This document shows, in pieces, positions 5,453 through 10,533 of a DNA stretch of 10,533 bases (positions are counted from its first letter, which is position 1; each line of letters starts with the position of its first letter). The position numbers and the translations under genes were made by a program. Origin of the DNA: Desulfonatronum sp. GTDB lineage: Bacteria > Desulfobacterota > Desulfovibrionia > Desulfovibrionales > Desulfonatronaceae. The stretch is from assembly GCA_007127655.1 (NCBI GenBank), contig SKYX01000359.1, positions 1 to 10,533 of the forward strand. The letters are read 5' to 3'. The notes beneath the pieces were generated by a model. The model was not told the DNA's origin. It ran no database searches and saw nothing but the letters and a program-made list of their open reading frames with translations.

Positions 5453-7390
5453 GTGTATATCGAAATAGGCGACCAGCAGCTGGAAATCGGCGAAGGTGAA
5501 AACTGCGGTCACATTTTGTCCCGCGCGTTGAGCAAAAAGAAGTTGAAGACCGCGGTCGGATGCCGTTGCGTCACGGGCCTGCTCGACGTCCACACTCCCG
5601 TCGACCCCGTCCAGTGTACCAATCTCGAAGCAGTGGACATGTCCAGCCCCGAGGGTTTGGCCATGATCCGCCACAGCGCCGCCCATATCATGGCCGAGGC
5701 CGTCCAGCGTCTGTTTCCCTCGGCCAAGGTGACCATCGGCCCGGACATCGAGAGCGGCTTCTACTACGACTTCGATTTTGAACGCCCCTTCACTCCCCAG
5801 GACCTGGAAGCCATTGAAGCCGAAATGGCCAAGAGCATCGTCCAGGATCTGCCTTTCCACCGCCGGACCATCTCCAAGCGGGACGCCCGAAATCTTTTCG
5901 AAAGCATGGGCGAAATCTACAAGCTGGAAATCCTGGACGCTCTGGAAGACGGAACGGTCTCCCTGTACGAACATGGCGGCTTCACCGACCTTTGCCGCGG
6001 CCCGCACGTGCCGTCCACCGGATTCGTCAAAGCGGTCAAGCTGACCTCCGTAGCCGGGGCCTATTGGCGAGGCGACGAATCCAAGCCCATGCTCCAACGG
6101 ATCTACGGCACGGCCTTTGCTTCGGAAAAGGATCTCCAAAAATACCTGCATCGCCTGGAAGAGGCCAAAAAGAGAGACCATCGCAAGCTGGGCGTTCAAT
6201 TGGACCTGTTCAGCTTTTGCGAAGAGGCCGGACCGGGCATGCCCATTTTTCACCCCAAAGGAGCCATGCTACGCTTCCTTTTGGAACATTTCGAGCGTCG
6301 GGAGCACCTGCGCCGGGGCTACCAGCTGGTCCAGGGTCCACAGATGCTCCGCCGCGAACTTTGGGAGCGTTCCGGCCACTACGACAATTACCGGGAGAAC
6401 ATGTACTTCACGGAGATCGACGAGCAGGCCTACGGCGTCAAGCCCATGAACTGCCTGGCCCATATGTTGATCTACAAGTCCCAGGTTCGCAGCTACCGTG
6501 ATCTGCCGCTCCGGTTTTTCGAGCTTGGCACAGTCCAGCGCCATGAAAAGTCCGGTGTGCTTCACGGTCTGCTTCGGGTCCGCCAGTTCACCCAGGACGA
6601 CGCCCATATCCTCTGCCGCCCGGATCAGCTTCAGGATGAAATCATTGCCATCCTGCACCTTATCCAGGACGTGATGGGGCTTTTCGGGTTCGAATACGAA
6701 GTGGCTTTGAGCACCCGCCCGGAGAAGGCCATTGGCTCGGACGCGGACTGGGAGCGGGCCACCGCCGCGCTGACCAACGCCCTGGAAACCCTGGGGCTGG
6801 CATATGCCGTCAACCCCGGTGACGGCGCCTTTTACGGACCAAAGATTGACATCAAGCTCAAGGATGCCCTAGATCGCCGCTGGCAATGTTCCACGATTCA
6901 GTGCGATTTCACCCTGCCGGAACGCTTCGACCTGTACTACACCGGCCAGGACGGCAATCGCCACCGGCCGGTCATGCTCCACCGGGTGATCCTGGGAGCC
7001 CTGGAACGGTTCCTGGGGATTCTCGTGGAGCACTACGCCGGAGCGTTTCCGGTCTGGTTGGCTCCGGTCCAGGCTCGGATTCTCACGGTCACGGACGCCC
7101 AGAACCCGTGGGCCGAAGAGTGCGTCCGGCGGTTACAAGCCGAAGGATTCCGGGTGGAAACCGATTTACGCAATGAAAAACTGGGCTACAAGGTCCGCGA
7201 AGCCCAGATGCAGAAAATCCCGTTCATGCTTGTAATCGGCGAACGGGAGGCTCAATCCCAGGCTGTGAACGTTCGCACCAGGACTGGTGAGAATCGCGGC
7301 GAGCAGTCTCTGGATCAGGTCGCGACCATGATCAGGGACGAGTCCAGTGAACCTTTCAAACGCGGAGGAATGCCCTATTACCTCGGTTAA
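5453..7390 (+). CDS. thrS: Threonyl-tRNA synthetase
   Basis: Charges tRNA-Thr with threonine and edits mis-attached serine. The 645-aa protein is full length. It has an N-terminal TGS domain (about 1-62), an editing domain with HSAAH (74-78) and CRGPH (181-185) carrying the HxxxH and C...H residues, the class II catalytic core with zinc ligands C334 (in MNCLAHM), H385 (in FTQDDAHIL) and H510 (in RPVMLHR), motif 3 [16 protein letters not shown] (515-530), and a C-terminal anticodon-binding domain (about 535-640). In motif MNCLAHM the usual Pro-Gly after the zinc cysteine is Leu-Ala. The start is GTG, supported by AAGGAG (5439-5444) with an 8-nt spacer. The 130-nt leader after the tRNA terminator holds a 10-bp palindrome (5359-5368) and a small TCGAC/GTCGA hairpin (5370-5391) but no recognisable T-box. 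infC overlaps its last 14 nt if started at ATT. Confidence 0.97.
   Translation: MYIEIGDQQLEIGEGENCGHILSRALSKKKLKTAVGCRCVTGLLDVHTPVDPVQCTNLEAVDMSSPEGLAMIRHSAAHIMAEAVQRLFPSAKVTIGPDIESGFYYDFDFERPFTPQDLEAIEAEMAKSIVQDLPFHRRTISKRDARNLFESMGEIYKLEILDALEDGTVSLYEHGGFTDLCRGPHVPSTGFVKAVKLTSVAGAYWRGDESKPMLQRIYGTAFASEKDLQKYLHRLEEAKKRDHRKLGVQLDLFSFCEEAGPGMPIFHPKGAMLRFLLEHFERREHLRRGYQLVQGPQMLRRELWERSGHYDNYRENMYFTEIDEQAYGVKPMNCLAHMLIYKSQVRSYRDLPLRFFELGTVQRHEKSGVLHGLLRVRQFTQDDAHILCRPDQLQDEIIAILHLIQDVMGLFGFEYEVALSTRPEKAIGSDADWERATAALTNALETLGLAYAVNPGDGAFYGPKIDIKLKDALDRRWQCSTIQCDFTLPERFDLYYTGQDGNRHRPVMLHRVILGALERFLGILVEHYAGAFPVWLAPVQARILTVTDAQNPWAEECVRRLQAEGFRVETDLRNEKLGYKVREAQMQKIPFMLVIGEREAQSQAVNVRTRTGENRGEQSLDQVATMIRDESSEPFKRGGMPYYLG
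7364..7379 (+). promoter_or_regulatory. Shine-Dalgarno and ATT start codon of infC
   Basis: GGAGG (7364-7368) lies 8 nt before ATT (7377-7379), which is in frame with the IF-3 reading frame. The ATG at 7370-7372 is in the thrS frame, not infC. The only other upstream in-frame start is GTG at 7347, which has no comparable ribosome-binding site. In E. coli, infC starts with AUU, and this lets IF-3 repress its own translation. Confidence 0.75.
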
Positions 7391-7901
7391 ACGTACCCGC
7401 TGCAACAAGCAGATCCGGGCTCAAGAAGTTCGAGTCATCGCGGAGGACGGCAAGCAGGTTGGAATTCTGCCTCTGGCCGAGGCTCTCCAGTACGCGGAAA
7501 GTCAGGGAGTGGACCTGGTGGAAGTGTCGCCGGAAGCGAACCCTCCGGTCTGTCGGGTCATGGACTTCGGCAAGTATAAGTACGAGCTGCAAAAAAAGCA
7601 GCAGGAAGGCCGAAAGAAGCAGACCCTGATTCAGCTCAAGGAAATCAAGTTCCGCCCCAAGACGGACGATCACGACTTTGAAACCAAGCTCAAGCACATT
7701 CGCCGCTTCCTGGAAGCCGGTGACAAGTGCAAGGTGACCGTGGCCTTTCGGGGACGGGAAATGATGCACCGCGACCGAGGTGAAATGGTGCTGAGGCGGG
7801 TCCTGGAAGAGTTGGGCGAAGAAGCCAAGATCGACCAACAGCCGTCCATGGAAGGACGTACCATGAACATGGTGCTCAGCGCCGTGGAAAAGAAAAAGTA
7901 G
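7377..7901 (+). CDS. infC: Translation initiation factor IF-3
   Basis: Binds the 30S subunit, keeps it apart from 50S, and checks the initiator tRNA and start codon. Counting from the ATT, the protein is 174 aa, close to the 180 aa of E. coli IF-3. The N-domain includes IRAQEVRVI and the family signature [11 protein letters not shown] (60-70). A lysine-rich linker follows (about 71-85), then the C-domain beginning [14 protein letters not shown] and ending in a KKK tail. I chose ATT at 7377 because it has the ideal Shine-Dalgarno and starts the protein just before the conserved N-terminus. A GTG at 7347 would add ten residues without family similarity. It overlaps thrS by 14 nt, implying coupled translation. 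Discrimination by IF-3 against the rare AUU start would give negative feedback, as known in E. coli. Confidence 0.93.
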   Translation: MTSVKRTRCNKQIRAQEVRVIAEDGKQVGILPLAEALQYAESQGVDLVEVSPEANPPVCRVMDFGKYKYELQKKQQEGRKKQTLIQLKEIKFRPKTDDHDFETKLKHIRRFLEAGDKCKVTVAFRGREMMHRDRGEMVLRRVLEELGEEAKIDQQPSMEGRTMNMVLSAVEKKK

Positions 7902-7944
7902 GGCGACGGCTCAACAACTCAGGTAAGTGAAACACACGAAAACA

Positions 7945-8035
7945 CCTGGCCCCCGGCCTGCGCCGGGGTGACGAACGAGCGAACTCGCCAACGCGACTTT
8001 CCATTCCGTCATATCGGCGCAGGCCGGTATCCAGG
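7945..8035. repeat. Inverted pair of hairpin repeats (CCTGG...GTGACG type)
   Basis: The left unit (7945-7973) has a perfect 7-bp stem CCCCGGC/GCCGGGG around CTGC. The right unit (8007-8035) has an 8-bp stem with one G-U (8011-8018 with 8023-8030) around GCAG. The right unit, reverse-complemented, begins CCTGG and ends ATGACGG, like the left unit, so the two can also pair with each other into one long hairpin. From memory this resembles the CTGGATTCCCGCC...GGAATGACG repeats scattered through many proteobacterial genomes. Confidence 0.75.
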
Positions 8036-8120
8036 AACACGGAATCCCTGGAGGTTTGGGTGCCCGCCCCTATAGAAAAATAGTGGGATATGGTTGTTCC
8101 TTCATTATTGTTTTCGAGTT

Positions 8121-8170
8121 GGTAGTGCAGGCATCCTGCCTGCACGGACAGGCAAGATGCCTGTCCCACC
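8121..8170. repeat. Twin-hairpin dispersed repeat, copy B
   Basis: Two contiguous perfect 9-bp hairpins: 8125-8133 with 8137-8145 around TCC, then 8146-8154 with 8158-8166 around AGA, flanked by GGTA and CACC. Loops and flanks are in the same order as copy A at 31-80, but the two stem sequences (GTGCAGGCA and GGACAGGCA) are exchanged. Confidence 0.85.
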
Positions 8171-8202
8171 ATTTTGAAACGCCACCTGCCCACTCCCCCG
8201 GA

Positions 8203-8239
8203 GCAAAAACCGGGAGCGAGGCAAAAACAGGAAGCCGAG
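8203..8239. repeat. Short imperfect tandem repeat
   Basis: Two adjacent units of 18 and 19 nt, both starting GCAAAAAC and ending in AGC(C)GAG, with two internal substitutions and one inserted C. It lies in the infC-rpmI gap with no visible function. Confidence 0.5.
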
Positions 8240-8307
8240 ACCAACCAAATCCCTTATTAATTGACGATATATATTTGTCCATTCAGTCCGTAAGGAGAAG
8301 AACGACC

Positions 8308-8508
8308 ATGCCGAAAATGAAGACACGGAAAAGCGCCGCCAAGCGGTTCAAGTTGACCGGTACCGGAAAAATCAAGCGTCGCAAGGCCTTCATGAGCCAC
8401 ATTTTGACCAAGAAAAGCCCGAAACGAAAACGGCAGTTGGGCAAGGACACCATCCTCGCGCCAGCCAATGTGAAGTCCGTGCGCAAAATGATTCCTTTTG
8501 CGAAATAG
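8308..8508 (+). CDS. rpmI: 50S ribosomal protein L35
   Basis: A small, very basic 66-aa protein of the large ribosomal subunit. The N-terminus [15 protein letters not shown] and the internal [17 protein letters not shown] are characteristic, as is the C-terminal [10 protein letters not shown]. Length fits the family (about 65 aa). The ATG follows AAGGAG (8292-8297) with a 10-nt spacer. An open frame extends upstream into the repeats but is not part of L35. rplT follows 101 nt later, as in nearly all bacteria. Confidence 0.97.
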   Translation: MPKMKTRKSAAKRFKLTGTGKIKRRKAFMSHILTKKSPKRKRQLGKDTILAPANVKSVRKMIPFAK

Positions 8509-8533
8509 GGTTTTGATTTATCAATGATTCTCC

Positions 8534-8564
8534 GGCCCGTGGTTGAGATTTTCAAACGCGGGCC
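8534..8564 (+). promoter_or_regulatory. Stem-loop between rpmI and rplT
   Basis: GGCCCGTG pairs with CGCGGGCC (8534-8541 with 8557-8564, one G-U). After a G/A mismatch, TTGA pairs with TCAA (8543-8546, 8552-8555), leaving loop GATTT. It ends 45 nt before the rplT ATG. A TTTT tract comes only 8 nt after the stem, so it is a poor terminator. An RNA-processing, attenuation or L20-feedback role is possible but unproven. Confidence 0.55.
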
Positions 8565-8609
8565 TAAACACAGTTTTGGTTGCCTTTCACCAACGAGGAG
8601 GTTGAGTCC

Positions 8610-8963
8610 ATGCGTGTAAAACGCGGCTTGGCGGCCCACCGCCGGCACAAGAAATATCTGGATATGGCCAAGGGTTATCGCGGTGCCCGAAGCAGACTGT
8701 ACCGCACTGCTCGCGTCACGGTGGAACGCGCCTTGGCGTACGCCTACCGCGACCGCAAGGTTCGCAAGCGCGAATTTCGCGCCCTGTGGATCATGCGCAT
8801 CAACGCCGCGGCCCGGGTCCACGGTCTGTCCTACAGTAAATTCATGCACGGCCTGTCCCAGGCCGGCATCGAACTGAACCGCAAGGTGCTGGCCGACATG
8901 GCCGTTCGAGAAAAGGAACACTTTGGCAAGTTGGCCGAAATGGCCAAAGCCAAGCTGGCCTGA
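8610..8963 (+). CDS. rplT: 50S ribosomal protein L20
   Basis: A 117-aa basic protein that binds 23S rRNA and is needed for early 50S assembly; in several bacteria it also represses its own operon. The N-terminus [17 protein letters not shown], the [14 protein letters not shown] segment (22-35) and the [11 protein letters not shown] segment are typical. Length matches the family. The ATG has a strong GAGGAGG (8595-8601) with an 8-nt spacer; an upstream TTG at 8580 is disregarded. pheS begins 2 nt after its stop. Confidence 0.97.
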   Translation: MRVKRGLAAHRRHKKYLDMAKGYRGARSRLYRTARVTVERALAYAYRDRKVRKREFRALWIMRINAAARVHGLSYSKFMHGLSQAGIELNRKVLADMAVREKEHFGKLAEMAKAKLA

Positions 8964-8965
8964 TC

Positions 8966-10030
8966 ATGACCGATTCGCACACGGAACGCTCCAGCGGTCT
9001 GGCCGAGCAATTGGACGAACTGGCCCAGGCCCTGGAACAGGGCTTGGTTTCGTCCGACACTGCCGCTGAAGTCGAATCCATCCGCGTGGCCTACCTGGGC
9101 CGCAAGGGACGCTTGGCCGGGTTGATGTCCGGCCTGGCCAAGACGCCCCCGGATCAACGCCCGGCCCTTGGCCAGAAGGCCAACCAGGTCAAGGCTCTGC
9201 TCCAGGAACGGATGGAAGCCCGCCTGCGAGAGTTGGAGCGGCGCAAGGAGCACGAACTTCTGGCCCGCTTCGACCCGTCGCTACCCGGCCGCTCACAATG
9301 GCTGGGCAGTCTCCACCCGGTGACCTTGGTCACCGAGGAAATCTGTCAAGCTTTCGTCTCCTTGGGATTCGAGGTGGTGGAAGGACCGGAACTGGAAACG
9401 GACTTCTATAATTTCGAAGCCCTGAACCTGCCCCCGGACCATCCGGCCCGGGACATGCAGGACACGTTCTATATCGGGGAAAACACCCTGCTGCGGACGC
9501 ACACCTCGCCCTTGCAGGTGCGCACCATGCAGCGCAAGACCCCGCCCCTGGCCGCCATAGCACCAGGCAAGGTTTATCGCCGTGACTCCGACCTGACGCA
9601 CACCCCGATGTTCCACCAGATCGAAGGCTTTCTCGTGGATAAGGACGTAAGCATGGCCGACCTGCGCGGCACCTTGACCGCCTTCGTCCATCAAATCTTC
9701 GGTCCGGACACCGTTGTTCGCTTTCGCCCCAGCTTTTTCCCCTTCACTGAGCCCAGCGCGGAAGTGGACATTTCCTGCATGCTTTGCGGTGGGCGAGGCG
9801 TCTGTGCCGGGAAGACCTGCCGGGTCTGCAAACAGACTGGCTGGCTGGAAATCCTGGGCTGCGGGATGATCGACCCGGCGGTCTTCACGGCAGTTGAGTA
9901 CGATCCGGAAGTTTACACCGGCTTCGCCTTCGGCCTGGGTGTGGAGCGGGTGGCCATGCTCAAATACGGCATCGGCGACCTGCGCATGTTCTTCGAAAAC
10001 GATGTCCGGTTCGTCTCCCAATTTGGCTGA
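8966..10030 (+). CDS. pheS: Phenylalanyl-tRNA synthetase alpha subunit
   Basis: Catalytic subunit of the alpha2-beta2 enzyme that charges tRNA-Phe. The 354-aa protein has an N-terminal coiled-coil arm (about 10-100) that contacts tRNA, the substrate-binding [11 protein letters not shown] (178-188), motif 2 [21 protein letters not shown] (201-221), [15 protein letters not shown] (254-268), and motif 3 [18 protein letters not shown] (319-336). Between motifs 2 and 3 there is a cysteine cluster, CxxC at 271-274, Cys280, CxxC at 285-288, which looks like a zinc-ribbon insertion and is absent from E. coli PheS. The ATG is 2 nt after the rplT stop with little Shine-Dalgarno, suggesting translational coupling. 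It forms a complex with PheT, encoded next. Confidence 0.97.
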   Translation: MTDSHTERSSGLAEQLDELAQALEQGLVSSDTAAEVESIRVAYLGRKGRLAGLMSGLAKTPPDQRPALGQKANQVKALLQERMEARLRELERRKEHELLARFDPSLPGRSQWLGSLHPVTLVTEEICQAFVSLGFEVVEGPELETDFYNFEALNLPPDHPARDMQDTFYIGENTLLRTHTSPLQVRTMQRKTPPLAAIAPGKVYRRDSDLTHTPMFHQIEGFLVDKDVSMADLRGTLTAFVHQIFGPDTVVRFRPSFFPFTEPSAEVDISCMLCGGRGVCAGKTCRVCKQTGWLEILGCGMIDPAVFTAVEYDPEVYTGFAFGLGVERVAMLKYGIGDLRMFFENDVRFVSQFG

Positions 10031-10117
10031 TCCGGCCAGTCTTCAGGGGGTGAAGAACCGACCGTATCTTCTTTGCCCGGAAATCACCCTTCCGCCCAAG
10101 GATCAGTTCACGCGATC

Positions 10118-10173
10118 TTCTGCCTTCTGAATTCTGACTGCTGACTTCTGACAACTGACTTCTGTCCCCTGCC
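10118..10173. repeat. Eight-unit degenerate heptanucleotide repeat
   Basis: Eight consecutive 7-nt units: TTCTGCC, TTCTGAA, TTCTGAC, TGCTGAC, TTCTGAC, AACTGAC, TTCTGTC, CCCTGCC. The CTG core is invariant in all eight and the consensus is TTCTGAC. The run fills the end of the 156-nt pheS-pheT gap and stops 13 nt before the pheT ATG. The period is not a reading-frame artefact, because the gap is non-coding. Confidence 0.85.
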
Positions 10174-10186
10174 CCCGAGGTTCCCC

Positions 10187-10533
10187 ATGCTGTTAAGTCT
10201 GAACTGGCTGCGCGAGTTCACGCCCTACGAAGGTACGGCCGAGCAATTGGCCGACCGCCTGACCATGCTTGGTCTGGAAGTGGAAGAGATCGTCCGCCCC
10301 TTTGCCCATCTCGGCAACGTGGTCGTGGGCCGGGTCTTGGAATGCGACCGCCATCCGCGATCGGACCGGCTCAGCCTGTGCAAGGTGGACATCGGGCAGG
10401 TCAAAACCCTGTCCATTGTCTGCGGCGCGCCCAACGTGGCCCGGGGGCAACTGGTGGCCGTGGCCAAGGTCGGGGCGATCCTTCCGGATGGCAAGGAAAT
10501 CGTGGAAACCGAGATTCGCGCAGAGCTCTCGCA
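10187..10533 (+). CDS. pheT: Phenylalanyl-tRNA synthetase beta subunit (5' part only)
   Basis: First 115 codons of the tRNA-binding and editing subunit of the PheRS tetramer, cut by the window end; full PheT is about 800 aa. The start MLLSLNWLREF, then LTMLGLEVEEI (about residues 29-39), is typical. It leads into the EMAP-II/OB-fold tRNA-binding domain with VVVGRVLECDRHPRSDRLSLC (about 45-65) and SIVCGAPNV (about 76-84). The ATG follows GAGG (10177-10180) with a 6-nt spacer. It lies 156 nt after pheS, an unusually long gap for this pair. Confidence 0.95.
   Translation, partial: MLLSLNWLREFTPYEGTAEQLADRLTMLGLEVEEIVRPFAHLGNVVVGRVLECDRHPRSDRLSLCKVDIGQVKTLSIVCGAPNVARGQLVAVAKVGAILPDGKEIVETEIRAELS

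Larger units (their letters stand above)
7902..8307. other. Expanded infC-rpmI gap filled with repeats
   Basis: A 406-nt non-coding stretch in a place where these genes are usually tens of bases apart. It holds an inverted pair of hairpin repeats (7945-8035), a TAGGGGC-type fragment on the minus strand (8058-8073), a twin-hairpin repeat (8121-8170), a small tandem repeat (8203-8239), and an AT-rich run just before rpmI (8250-8280) that might hold a promoter, though no clear -35/-10 pair is seen. Short ORFs across it are translations of the repeats. Confidence 0.8.

Noticed and set aside
5318..6253. A 311-codon minus-strand frame over the thrS leader and 5' half
   Set aside because: Antisense to an unmistakable ThrS, with no family similarity.
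8056..8307. Upstream in-frame extension of rpmI
   Set aside because: It runs through repeats. The ATG at 8308 has a good Shine-Dalgarno and gives the exact L35 length.
7876..8326. Short minus-strand frames in the infC-rpmI gap (peptides such as [13 protein letters not shown])
   Set aside because: They are translations of the dispersed hairpin repeats, a familiar annotation artefact, and have no start signals.
8283..8921. A 212-codon minus-strand frame over rpmI and rplT
   Set aside because: Antisense to two ribosomal protein genes with strong family matches and ribosome-binding sites.
10118..10173. CRISPR-like array
   Set aside because: The 7-nt units are contiguous with no spacers, so it is a microsatellite-type array.

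Overview
The window looks like chromosomal DNA of a GC-rich Desulfovibrionales-type sulfate reducer (Desulfobacterota, formerly Deltaproteobacteria). The basis is the mix of gene content: an FdhE/MobA pair for molybdo- or tungsto-formate dehydrogenase maturation, an AMP-forming acetyl-CoA synthetase, and a tRNA-Val/thrS/infC/rpmI/rplT/pheS/pheT translation cluster. The lineage call is inference from family resemblance; no 16S or other marker is present.

Left half (about 1-4916), all on the minus strand. Reading in the direction of transcription: fdhE, then mobA 68 nt later, then a 200-nt gap holding a 123-bp MITE-like inverted-repeat element, then a LytTR-type DNA-binding regulator, then acs, then a tail of palindromic repeats at the window edge. 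fdhE and mobA are probably co-transcribed and serve formate dehydrogenase maturation: MobA makes the bis-guanine-dinucleotide cofactor and FdhE is the cysteine-rich accessory protein. The LytTR protein has lost every canonical phosphorylation residue of its receiver domain. It is followed on the same strand by acs, which makes acs or acetate metabolism a possible but unproven target.

Centre (4917-5452). This is a divergent region. A complete tRNA-Val(GAC) with encoded CCA is followed by a strong 12-bp hairpin terminator, so thrS probably has its own start signals.

Right half (5453-10533), all on the plus strand: thrS (GTG start), infC (overlapping thrS and best explained by a non-canonical ATT start), rpmI, rplT, pheS and the first 115 codons of pheT. 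The gene order is the classic bacterial translation operon. Two intergenic gaps are expanded with repetitive DNA. The 406-nt infC-rpmI gap carries two kinds of hairpin repeats, and the 156-nt pheS-pheT gap carries eight units of a degenerate heptanucleotide. One repeat family occurs at both ends of the window, at 31-80 and 8121-8170.

I found no new defence, mobile or biosynthetic system. The points of most interest are the phosphorylation-dead LytTR regulator, the twin-hairpin repeat whose stems stay perfect while loops and flanks differ, the MITE-like element abutting the mobA stop codon, and the ATT start of infC.
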